This document shows positions 1-5,756 of a DNA stretch of 64,000 nucleotides, piece by piece. The stretch is from Alteromonadaceae bacterium Bs31 (GTDB lineage: Bacteria; Pseudomonadota; Gammaproteobacteria; Pseudomonadales; Cellvibrionaceae). Position numbers and translations under genes: made by a program. Positions within the stretch are counted from its first letter, which is position 1. Every line of letters starts with the position of its first letter. The stretch covers positions 186,001-250,000 of the forward strand of contig FXAI01000004.1 in NCBI GenBank assembly GCA_900177435.1, given 5' to 3'. Under the pieces are notes generated by a model. The model worked only from the letters and a program-made list of their open reading frames with translations, searched no databases and was not told the origin of the DNA.

Positions 1-183
1 CTTTCTCTGCCAGAAGCATTTCGCCTTGTAGCCCAGCGCTATTATCGTGGTGATAAAGCAACGCTAAGCCAATTAAATGATTTTGATAACAGGCATTTTA
101 TGCTCTGTGATCTTTATGATTTTATTATGCTCAACGGTGGCCTTCAGCTTAAGCGAAAAAAAAATCAAAATGAAAATCGATAA
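1..183 (+). CDS. C-terminal 60 residues of an unidentified upstream gene (partial)
   Basis: Frame 1 is open from the first base to a TAA at 181-183 and encodes the tail of a protein whose start lies outside the window. The peptide begins LSLPEAFRLVAQRYYRGDKA and ends in a basic, asparagine-rich tail. It overlaps the start of the DUF364 gene (ATG at 170) by 14 bases, the usual sign of a translationally coupled operon. I do not recognise the family from this fragment. It is judged real because the frame stays open up to a neat overlap and because the competing upstream extension of the DUF364 gene in this stretch looks like low-complexity out-of-frame translation. Confidence 0.5.
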   Translation, partial: LSLPEAFRLVAQRYYRGDKATLSQLNDFDNRHFMLCDLYDFIMLNGGLQLKRKKNQNENR

Positions 184-1144
184 AAAATGTATTTATAGCA
201 TCATAGAAAATAAAGCCATAGAAACGAAAGGGGTAATAGAGCGGTTTAACCTAGGCCTAACCTGGAGTTCTTGTAAGGTGTTTTTTCAAGGAAATGAAAA
301 TTTGGGCTTTGCTATGAGTCCCCAGGATAAATCACGAATATTACAATGGCCGGGTACTATTGCGGGGCAAACGGTGGCAAGCGTTGCACATAATTTACGA
401 TCTTGGAATAATTTTGATGTCACTATGGCGCTTTCAGCGTGCAATGGCGCGATCAATTCGCACCATAATTTACTCTTGCAGGAGGCTGAGTTACTACCTG
501 TTGAAGGAAATGCCAATGTTACCGTTTTCAATTATTTCAAACCAAAATTGAAAAATAAAAAAATAGTGGTTGTTGGGCGGTACCCGCATTTGGATTCAGC
601 CATGGAGGGGCTGGATTATACCGTTTTGGAGCGGCAGCCCCAAAATGGTGATTTGCCGGATACTGCCGCAGAAGACTTGATTCCACAAGCTGATTGGGTT
701 TTTATTACTTCTAGCTCACTTATCAATAAAACGTTTCCCCGGCTTAGCGAGCTGGCTAAAAATGCTGTTACGGTTTTAATGGGGCCAACCACACCGTGGT
801 TAGCAGAATTTGTGGCGTTCGATGTGGATTTTCTTGCTGGCGTGAAGGTGACCGATGGCAAAATGGCAGAGCAAATTGCTATGGAAGGTGGTGGCACACG
901 TTTATTCGAAGGTGGTGTACGTTATGCGCTTGCAAATCTTAGTGCATCTCGGCTCAAGGGCTTAAAAAAAGAAATAGCTAAGGTCGCTGAAGCTCGCAGC
1001 GTGTTAAAGCGCGATATGGATGCATGGTACCAAAAGGGACAAGCGGGCAGATTTTCGCACTTTGCTGAATTAGAGGCTGCAGATCTTCGTCTTTCACAAT
1101 TGGATACCGCCTACAAGCGTTTGTGGGATGCAAACCGAGGTTAG
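170..1144 (+). CDS. DUF364/DUF4213 Rossmann-like protein (putative heavy-metal chelation domain)
   Basis: A soluble protein of 324 residues. The centre and C-terminal half carry a Rossmann-like block (KKIVVVGRYPH, then a long stretch with ADWVFITSSSLINKTFPRL and VTVLMGPTTPW) typical of DUF364 proteins, with a DUF4213-like N-terminal half. These proteins are proposed to bind heavy metals or act in metal handling and recur near molybdenum and nitrogenase genes; no reaction is established. An in-frame start at 77 would add a hydrophobic leader of 31 residues, but that leader overlaps the reading frame of the preceding gene, so ATG 170 is preferred. The next gene begins 3 bases after its stop, so they are co-transcribed. 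A role in Mo or Fe-S supply to nitrogenase is inferred from context only. Confidence 0.7.
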   Translation: MKIDKKCIYSIIENKAIETKGVIERFNLGLTWSSCKVFFQGNENLGFAMSPQDKSRILQWPGTIAGQTVASVAHNLRSWNNFDVTMALSACNGAINSHHNLLLQEAELLPVEGNANVTVFNYFKPKLKNKKIVVVGRYPHLDSAMEGLDYTVLERQPQNGDLPDTAAEDLIPQADWVFITSSSLINKTFPRLSELAKNAVTVLMGPTTPWLAEFVAFDVDFLAGVKVTDGKMAEQIAMEGGGTRLFEGGVRYALANLSASRLKGLKKEIAKVAEARSVLKRDMDAWYQKGQAGRFSHFAELEAADLRLSQLDTAYKRLWDANRG

Positions 1145-1147
1145 TTT

Positions 1148-1597
1148 ATGTCGATATCAGTAGGAGCATTCTTTCCTGACAGCGCTTTGAGAGAAAGTGA
1201 GTTTGCTAACGCCCTCACTCAGGTCGCAATGGCTTTGGCCAGAAAGAATGACCACCCGGTTCAAAGTGCTACTCCGGAAGTCGAAATTCTGTTCATGTTG
1301 AGCGGAAAGTATGATTACCCCGGTTTTTCCGGAATGCGGATACGTCGCTTTGATACAAAGCTCGCCAGTCTGGTTGTTGAGGTTGCAGTTCCAGTGACTA
1401 TGGTCGATTCGGGTAAGGCAGGAGAGTACGTAGTGGCAGCCATGTTAGACGCCACTGAAAATGCAGCAGAGTTTTTAAAGGAGCTAGATTTGGCATTCGA
1501 TGCTGGCGCACATATGACGCTCGTACAGTCCCTTTCCAAGTGCATTGCTTCACAGGCTAAGCCGGAGATACCACCGTATTATTCAGAGGCGCCCTAA
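1148..1597 (+). CDS. Uncharacterised nif-region protein, 149 aa
   Basis: A complete reading frame 3 bases downstream of the DUF364 gene, so very probably in the same operon. The product is soluble, has no signal peptide or membrane segment, and shows no cysteine cluster or recognisable catalytic motif; I do not recognise its family. The N-terminal half holds EVEILFMLSGKYDYPGF, the middle is hydrophobic beta-rich, and the C-terminal part looks helical. Its tail overlaps the tail of the convergent bfd gene by 15 bases. Function unknown; its position suggests an accessory role in nitrogen fixation. Confidence 0.65.
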   Translation: MSISVGAFFPDSALRESEFANALTQVAMALARKNDHPVQSATPEVEILFMLSGKYDYPGFSGMRIRRFDTKLASLVVEVAVPVTMVDSGKAGEYVVAAMLDATENAAEFLKELDLAFDAGAHMTLVQSLSKCIASQAKPEIPPYYSEAP

Positions 1598-1792
1598 CAC
1601 TACGTTAGGCTGTTGTTGTTCATGCTGTTGTTCAAGCGAGCTTTTCAGGCACTGTTTCGCACACCGGGTACACCTGCCGCAATCTTTGCTCACTCCCAGC
1701 AGGCTGCGTAGATCTTTAAGCTGTCGGGCCCCTTGATTTACTGCTTGCTCTACCTGTCTATCTGTAATCGCATTACACAAGCAAATGTACAT
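1583..1792 (-). CDS. bfd: Bacterioferritin-associated ferredoxin-like [2Fe-2S] protein
   Basis: A 69-residue protein with the Bfd signature: cysteines at 4 and 6 (MYICLCNAIT) and at 38 and 41 (DCGRC), the four [2Fe-2S] ligands, and the standard N-terminal start of the family. Bfd proteins reduce bacterioferritin-bound ferric iron to release iron; the same fold is the central domain of NifU. Two more cysteines follow (44, 48) and the C-terminus ends in a Gln/Glu-rich tail. A sigma-54 promoter on the same strand at 1964-1979 suggests expression with the nif genes, fitting an iron-mobilising role during nitrogenase synthesis. Bacterioferritin itself is not in the window. Confidence 0.85.
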   Translation of the reverse strand: MYICLCNAITDRQVEQAVNQGARQLKDLRSLLGVSKDCGRCTRCAKQCLKSSLEQQHEQQQPNVVLGRL

Positions 1793-1807
1793 GTCGTAAA
1801 CCTTACA
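1792..1807. promoter_or_regulatory. TGT-N10-ACA site (possible NifA box) at the bfd start
   Basis: TGT at 1792-1794 and ACA at 1805-1807 are separated by ten bases, the NifA upstream activator pattern. The site touches the bfd start codon and is about 240 bases from the sigma-54 promoter at 2050, farther than usual, so it may be fortuitous. Confidence 0.25.
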
Positions 1808-1963
1808 AAATTATTTTCCAGCCTTTCTATTCGTCACATACGCGACAAAATATTCGATAATGCTAAGGCCGGGCTAGCTCACGCTTACGCGCAACCATTG
1901 TTTTTTTTTCGGTCTTACTTGGCCTTTCACCAGGCTAAAAACCAGTCTTCAGTTATCTGTGCC

Positions 1964-1979
1964 TGCAAACCTTACGCCA
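1964..1979 (-). promoter_or_regulatory. Sigma-54 promoter for bfd
   Basis: Read on the minus strand the sequence is TGGCGT-AAGGT-TTGCA, with the invariant GG and GC separated by exactly ten bases. It would start transcription near 1952, giving bfd a leader of about 160 bases. It is back to back with a second sigma-54 promoter at 2050-2065. I found no well-placed TGT-N10-ACA site on its upstream side. Confidence 0.6.
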
Positions 1980-2049
1980 CTGTTAGTCAGAGCCTCTCTA
2001 GCGTATGGAAAGAGCTAAAACGATAAAACACTGAGCTTAGAACGTTTTA

Positions 2050-2065
2050 TGGATTGTCTTTTGCA
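2050..2065 (+). promoter_or_regulatory. Sigma-54 promoter for the hemerythrin operon
   Basis: TGGATT-GTCTT-TTGCA, with GG and GC exactly ten bases apart. The predicted start near 2077 lies about 58 bases before the hemerythrin ATG. The activator is unclear: NifA is likely from context, but no TGT-N10-ACA box sits in the usual 80-150 base window. Confidence 0.6.
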
Positions 2066-2134
2066 TTTACTCTAGATAGGAATGTTTAAAAGTGATTTTC
2101 TGTGTTTTTTTTAGGGTGATAAAGTGGCTTTACC

Positions 2135-2542
2135 ATGTTGATCGACAATCAAAATTCTGAGTATATGCTGGGTATTAATCAAATGGATACAACCCATGAG
2201 GAGTTTATTCATTTAGTCAACGAGCTTGAATTAGCAGATCCGCAGGTTTTTCAAAAGCGCTTTTCAGAACTTTTGAGCCATACGCAAAATCATTTTGACA
2301 ATGAAAGTGTTTGGATGGAAAAAAGTACATTTCCCGCCATGGATGAGCACATGAGTGAGCATAGGCGTGTTATGTCTGATCTCAAGCATTTTGAAAAGAG
2401 GGTGCAACGAGGCTCAATAATCATGGCCAGGGCCTACCTCATTGGCCAGCTGCCAGGCTGGTTCAAGCTTCACGCAACAACGATGGATTCAGCCTTGGCC
2501 AGACATCTGAAATCAAATGATTGTGAAGGAATGTTGGAATGA
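2135..2542 (+). CDS. Bacteriohemerythrin
   Basis: A single-domain hemerythrin of 135 residues. All seven di-iron ligands of the family can be placed: His21 (DTTHEEF), His53 and Glu57 (HFDNE), His72 and His76 (DEHMSEH), His113 and Asp118 (KLHATTMD). Such proteins bind O2 reversibly and some bind NO. In a diazotroph the product could scavenge or buffer O2 near nitrogenase or deliver it to respiration, which is an inference. Its stop overlaps the next start (ATGA at 2539-2542), so it is coupled to the rhodanese-ankyrin gene. A sigma-54 promoter lies just upstream. Confidence 0.88.
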   Translation: MLIDNQNSEYMLGINQMDTTHEEFIHLVNELELADPQVFQKRFSELLSHTQNHFDNESVWMEKSTFPAMDEHMSEHRRVMSDLKHFEKRVQRGSIIMARAYLIGQLPGWFKLHATTMDSALARHLKSNDCEGMLE

Positions 2543-3315
2543 GTTATTACGTAGAGATATCTGTCCGTGAGGCGGAACACAAAATAGTTGCGGACCCCAA
2601 GGCGCTTATTCTCGATGCGCGAGATGCCCACTCCTACAAAGATAACCATATTGAAGGCGCCATGCAGGCTCACGGAGGGCTAGTCGAGCATTTGCTGGCG
2701 AGCAAGCAGATTCATCGCCCTGTTCTTGTCTACTGTTATCACGGCACCAGCAGTAAAGAGTTGGCGGAGGTTTTTGGTCGCGCGGGTTTCACGGAAAGTT
2801 ACAGTATGAGAGGAGGATATACGGCATGGAAGAAACGGCGTTTTCTCTATACCGATAAGCAATATTCAACCATCACCAATGAGTGGTTGCTTAGGGAGTG
2901 CTTTGAAGAACAATCGCTAAACGCTAGCATCGATGGCCATATAAGCCCGCTTATGTTGGCTTGCCAGCAGGGACAACCAGAAATAGTCTCAGAGCTTCTA
3001 ATTGCCGGCGCCGATAAAGAAATGCGCAATGCCGACGGTAATACGGCACTCTGGTTTGCCTCTTATGCTGGTTGTGAAGATTCTCTCAATCTGCTTATTG
3101 ACGCGGGCGCTGATATAAATGCACAGAACGGCGAAGGGTTTACGGCGCTTATGTATGCCTCTTCGGCAGGTAAAACCAGTGTGGTGAAACTGTTGCAAAG
3201 AAAAGGCGCAGACCTTGAACTTTCGAGTAGAGACGATTTCACCGCGCTTGATCTTGCGGCTAATGCAGAGATTTTAAATTTTTTAAAACCCTTATATCGA
3301 GAGCCTGTTTTATGA
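2539..3315 (+). CDS. Rhodanese domain fused to ankyrin repeats
   Basis: Residues 1 to about 100 form a rhodanese (sulfurtransferase) domain with the active-site loop CYHGTSS (Cys66) and the CH2A-type LDARD motif. Residues 130-250 hold about three ankyrin repeats (for example GHISPLMLACQQGQPEIV and GFTALMYASSAGKTSVV). Rhodaneses carry persulfide sulfur; Azotobacter has a nif-linked rhodanese, RhdN, needed for full nitrogenase activity. The ankyrin part would bind a partner protein. The gene is overlapped at both ends by ATGA junctions with its neighbours. No signal peptide, so cytoplasmic. The fusion of the two domains is unusual, and I infer sulfur delivery to a specific Fe-S client. Confidence 0.82.
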   Translation: MSYYVEISVREAEHKIVADPKALILDARDAHSYKDNHIEGAMQAHGGLVEHLLASKQIHRPVLVYCYHGTSSKELAEVFGRAGFTESYSMRGGYTAWKKRRFLYTDKQYSTITNEWLLRECFEEQSLNASIDGHISPLMLACQQGQPEIVSELLIAGADKEMRNADGNTALWFASYAGCEDSLNLLIDAGADINAQNGEGFTALMYASSAGKTSVVKLLQRKGADLELSSRDDFTALDLAANAEILNFLKPLYREPVL

Positions 3316-3701
3316 TTATTGGACAAAGTCGTTATGAGAACTGGATTACTGCCCGCTGGAGAGATTGTTTAATTCAGGCGAGTGAGGCCATTAAGCAGGA
3401 ACAGCGCGATCAATTAGCAACTCGCATAGCCATGGCAACGGTAGTGGAGACCGATGAAATAATGGAAAGCCGCGTACAATTTGGGTCTCGCGTAACAGTG
3501 TTTGGTATAGAGGAGGAGGAAGAGCAGAGTTTTCAAATTGTTAGCAGGGATGAATCTGTAAGTGGTCATGGTCTGCTGGATCAAGGTAGCCCCCTTGCTC
3601 AGGCACTATTTGGTGCGCGCGAGGGAGACGTTGTTCGTGTGCTATTGGCAAACGGTTCCAATAGTGATTATGAAGTAACGCATATTAGAAAACCTTACTA
3701 A
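3312..3701 (+). CDS. GreA/GreB C-terminal domain protein (Rnk-like)
   Basis: A 129-residue protein whose C-terminal half matches the FKBP-like GreA/GreB C-terminal domain: VQFGSRVTVFGIEEEEEQSF, SGHGLLDQGSPLAQALFGAREGDVV. The N-terminal 50 residues are helical but too short for the full GreA coiled coil and lack its acidic tip, so it resembles Rnk-type RNA-polymerase-binding anti-Gre proteins. It is the third gene of the hemerythrin operon (ATGA overlap with the rhodanese gene) and is followed by a hairpin at 3721. A transcription-related role under nitrogen-fixing conditions is inferred only. Confidence 0.72.
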   Translation: MIIGQSRYENWITARWRDCLIQASEAIKQEQRDQLATRIAMATVVETDEIMESRVQFGSRVTVFGIEEEEEQSFQIVSRDESVSGHGLLDQGSPLAQALFGAREGDVVRVLLANGSNSDYEVTHIRKPY

Positions 3702-3720
3702 ACCTTGAGAGAATAATAAA

Positions 3721-3741
3721 CCGGAAAAATAATATTTCCGG
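3721..3741. terminator. Hairpin after the hemerythrin operon
   Basis: A perfect 7-bp stem (CCGGAAA / TTTCCGG) with a 7-base AT loop lies 20 bases after the stop of the GreA-like gene and between convergent genes. It has no clear T run, so intrinsic termination is uncertain. Confidence 0.4.
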
Positions 3742-3876
3742 AATTTCGGTTTACCACCTCCGCGGCTTTTAATACTTATTGAACTGTTTATGCGTGTGGC
3801 CTTAATGACAATTGAGCCCTCCATCTACAGAAATGTTATGAAAGCCACACACAGATTGATGCAGTTTGAGCAGTAC

Positions 3877-4245
3877 CTAAGCGCCCCCGGGCTCTCCTGT
3901 GAACTCCACTAATAGGTCTTCATCAGTGATGATTGTTTGACAGGCCAGCCGATAGGTGGGGGGGATATCATGTACATTTGCTCGCTTATCTTCATTGGGT
4001 GGAAGTTTACCAATGGATTTCAAAACGTTTCTTTCTTTATCTGTAAGTGCGACACCCTTGATTCTTTCCCCATCGAGATGTACAACCTTAACCAGACAGG
4101 AGCCGCATTGCCCATCTTCACATTCATGTGGGATTTTAATGCCATTTTCTTTGGCAATACCCAGCAGCGTTTTTCGCTGTCCCGCGATAGCTTCTAGTTT
4201 AAGGTTTTTCGACATAATAGGTGAGCTGAAATATATTGTAGCCAT
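3877..4245 (-). CDS. fesII: Shethna protein II-type [2Fe-2S] ferredoxin (FeSII, nitrogenase conformational protection)
   Basis: The 122-residue product looks collinear with Azotobacter vinelandii FeSII as I recall that sequence, including the start MATIYFSSP, the ligand motif CEDGQCGSC (Cys42, 47, 50), the downstream ligand in YRLACQT, and the C-terminus [12 protein letters not shown]. In Azotobacter, oxidised FeSII forms a complex with the MoFe and Fe proteins that is inactive but protected from O2 damage. The protein is cytoplasmic. The gene lies 37 bases downstream of an unknown 112-residue gene on the same strand and is probably co-transcribed with it. Strong evidence that this organism fixes nitrogen while exposed to oxygen. 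Confidence 0.92.
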   Translation of the reverse strand: MATIYFSSPIMSKNLKLEAIAGQRKTLLGIAKENGIKIPHECEDGQCGSCLVKVVHLDGERIKGVALTDKERNVLKSIGKLPPNEDKRANVHDIPPTYRLACQTIITDEDLLVEFTGEPGGA

Positions 4246-4282
4246 GTGTTAGATCCTTCAGTGTGTGTAGTTTGTTGCTTGT

Positions 4283-4621
4283 TTAGGGGTTAAATATTCG
4301 ATGTCGCTGACAGAGATCCAAGTGGTCGCAAAGTACCTTTTTTAGCCCCGTGTATGACAAGTTTTCATAAGATTCCAAAAATACTTTTGACGATATGTCA
4401 AAAGGGAATTCCAGATGTACCCCATACCGATCTTTTGATTGCCAAAGTGTAAAAATGTATGCACGCATGGATCTCTCTTCTCGGTGTTCCAGGTATACAG
4501 CTTTCTCATCCAGGAGTATTTCGGTGTCGATCAAAAAACTATCTGACCCGAATTCATTTTCTAGTAGTAGAAGTAGATGCTTTACTGTGGTGTGTTTTTT
4601 TAAAGACCAAATGTTTAACAT
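4283..4621 (-). CDS. Uncharacterised protein paired with FeSII, 112 aa
   Basis: A complete frame upstream of fesII on the same strand. The product has no signal peptide or membrane segment. It contains LLLLLENEFGSDSFLIDTEILLDEKAVYLEH, rich in acidic residues, and a C-terminal part with two cysteines (LCDHLDLCQRHRIF). I do not recognise the family. Its tight pairing with fesII makes it a candidate partner in nitrogenase protection, which is only contextual. The start has no strong Shine-Dalgarno and could shift by a few codons. Confidence 0.6.
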   Translation of the reverse strand: MLNIWSLKKHTTVKHLLLLLENEFGSDSFLIDTEILLDEKAVYLEHREERSMRAYIFTLWQSKDRYGVHLEFPFDISSKVFLESYENLSYTGLKKVLCDHLDLCQRHRIFNP

Positions 4622-4669
4622 TTATTCGGTACAACTGTTTATTGCGAAAAGAGAATTTGCTGTAGTTAC

Positions 4670-4699
4670 TTACTGTCAATTATTTTACTGTCAATAATT
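4670..4699. repeat. 15-bp tandem direct repeat upstream of the FeSII operon
   Basis: Two adjacent 15-base units (TTACTGTCAATTATT then TTACTGTCAATAATT) differ at one base. They lie about 50 bases upstream of the 112-aa gene on the minus strand and 150 bases before the NifX/Y gene on the plus strand, a plausible operator position between divergent units. Confidence 0.6.
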
Positions 4700-4779
4700 G
4701 TGCCACTCTAGGCTTGGTAGGTACTTATAGTTATGCGCGCCGAATAGTTTTGATGAATACCTGCTGGCAGAAAACGAAG

Positions 4780-4795
4780 TGGTTTGTTTTTTGCT
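4780..4795 (+). promoter_or_regulatory. Sigma-54 promoter for the NifX/NifY-family gene
   Basis: TGGTTT-GTTTT-TTGCT, with GG and GC exactly ten bases apart, 55 bases before the start codon at 4850. The -24 half is non-consensus (TGGTTT instead of TGGCAC). No TGT-N10-ACA box was found in the preceding 200 bases. Confidence 0.5.
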
Positions 4796-4822
4796 GTAGT
4801 AATATTTTTTTGCTGTAGTAAT
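4787..4822. repeat. 17-bp direct repeat in the nifX/Y leader
   Basis: The 17 bases TTTTTTGCTGTAGTAAT occur at 4787-4803 and again at 4806-4822. A partial third copy, TTTGCTGTAGTTAC, lies at 4656-4669. The first copy includes the -12 part of the sigma-54 promoter, so the second may be a duplicated promoter half or an activator or anti-activator site. Confidence 0.6.
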
Positions 4823-4849
4823 TATTTAGAGAGAAAACCAGGAGGTGAT

Positions 4850-5317
4850 ATGAGTTCCAACTGTGTAGCAGCCAGTGTGCCTTCCAGTGCGACATTGGTC
4901 GTGGCCTTTGCCTCTTTGGAAGGGGATATGGTTGATCAGCATTTTGGTTCGTCCCAAGGGTTTTATGTGTATGAAGTAAACGCATCTGATGCAAAGCTGA
5001 TATGCAGAAAGGCCTTTGGTCGGGAAGCAAAGGACGGCAATGAAGACAAGCTAAAACCCAAGCTAAAATGGCTGGTGGGTAGCGATATTATTTATTGTGG
5101 TTCCATTGGTGGCTCGGCATCCAGGCAATTGCTTAGCCTGGGCATTACGCCAGTGAAGGTCTCTGGTGGGCCGGATGTTGAAGAGCTTATCGAGGCGCTT
5201 CAAATACAGTTGTCGGGAACTCAAGAGTTCTGGTTGGCCAATATTCTGAAAAAGAAGGATAAAAACCTTGCTAATTCTGACAGATTCTCCTCTGTCGATG
5301 ATGAATCCTGGGATTAA
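4850..5317 (+). CDS. NifX/NifY-family FeMo-cofactor binding protein
   Basis: A 155-residue single-domain protein of the dinitrogenase iron-molybdenum cofactor family. It has the family core VVAFASLEGDMVDQHFGSSQGFYVY and the segment SDIIYCGSIGGSASRQLLSLGI. Such proteins carry FeMo-co or its precursor, or hold apo-dinitrogenase open. The start at 4850 is fixed by a strong AGGAGGTGAT just before ATG; an earlier in-frame start would add an improbable hydrophobic leader. In Azotobacter the gene in this position before nifE is nifY, so it may be the functional equivalent, although it lacks the extra N-terminal domain of NifY/NafY. nifX proper is at 8578. Confidence 0.82.
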   Translation: MSSNCVAASVPSSATLVVAFASLEGDMVDQHFGSSQGFYVYEVNASDAKLICRKAFGREAKDGNEDKLKPKLKWLVGSDIIYCGSIGGSASRQLLSLGITPVKVSGGPDVEELIEALQIQLSGTQEFWLANILKKKDKNLANSDRFSSVDDESWD

Positions 5318-5322
5318 TCAAG

Positions 5323-5577
5323 GTGTCTGAATTCAATTACATTACTCAATTAGAAGGTAAATTAAGGGCTTGTATATCGCTGCAAAACAGGGAAAAAAAT
5401 GCAGGCTACTGGACCATGCGTGTTCAGCTCTACTATCAGAACGAGCCTGCTGGTGTAACCACATTTAACCTTCATGGCTATACACGCAGTGAAGCCGAAG
5501 ATGTGGCTAGAAATGTTCACAAGAATGCGTATCTAATGAAAGAAATAGATGAGTACCTTTGGGGAGAGAGTGAATAA
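5323..5577 (+). CDS. Uncharacterised nif-region protein, 84 aa
   Basis: Starts with GTG at 5323, five bases after the stop of the NifX/Y-family gene, so co-transcribed. The product is small and soluble: a helical start (MSEFNYITQLEGKLRACI), a likely beta part (YWTMRVQLYYQNEPAGVTTFNLHGYT) and an acidic helix. There are no metal-ligand clusters. I do not recognise the family. The gene ends 180 bases before nifE, which has its own promoter. Confidence 0.6.
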   Translation: MSEFNYITQLEGKLRACISLQNREKNAGYWTMRVQLYYQNEPAGVTTFNLHGYTRSEAEDVARNVHKNAYLMKEIDEYLWGESE

Positions 5578-5638
5578 GGCTTTTTTGAGATGGAGCCGCT
5601 CAGGTTTTGTCGTACTCTGGTAAACCCCCCAAATTGTT

Positions 5639-5654
5639 TGTAGTAAACCCGACA
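5639..5654. promoter_or_regulatory. NifA upstream activator site for nifE
   Basis: TGT-AGTAAACCCG-ACA, a perfect TGT-N10-ACA, about 70 bases upstream of the expected transcription start. It shares TGTAGTAAA with the site before iscA. Confidence 0.7.
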
Positions 5655-5695
5655 AGTAAAACTAAAAACTCTCATAAATTCAATAGCTTGAAAAC

Positions 5696-5711
5696 TGGAA
5701 TACGCTTTGCA
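5696..5711 (+). promoter_or_regulatory. Sigma-54 promoter for nifENX
   Basis: TGGAAT-ACGCT-TTGCA: the invariant GG and GC are ten bases apart and the -12 half matches consensus. It lies 46 bases before the nifE ATG and 41 bases after a TGT-N10-ACA box. Confidence 0.7.
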
Positions 5712-5756
5712 AAACCCCGGTTAAGACATCAGTGAACTACCAGGGGTTAGCTGTTA

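Noticed and set aside
77-169. Hydrophobic N-terminal extension of the DUF364 protein
   Set aside because: It overlaps the frame of the preceding gene, looks like out-of-frame translation and has no ribosome binding site; ATG 170 is preferred.
1763-1777. Perfect palindrome TGTAATCGCATTACA
   Set aside because: It lies inside the bfd coding sequence, over the conserved CNAIT residues, so codon constraint explains it.
4691-4707. Minus-strand TGGCAC-AATTA-TTGAC as a sigma-54 promoter for the FeSII operon
   Set aside because: The invariant GC of the -12 element is GA here; kept only as a weak possibility.
4731-5030. Minus-strand ORF of 99 codons
   Set aside because: It is the antisense of the NifX/Y-family gene and its leader, with a low-complexity basic sequence.
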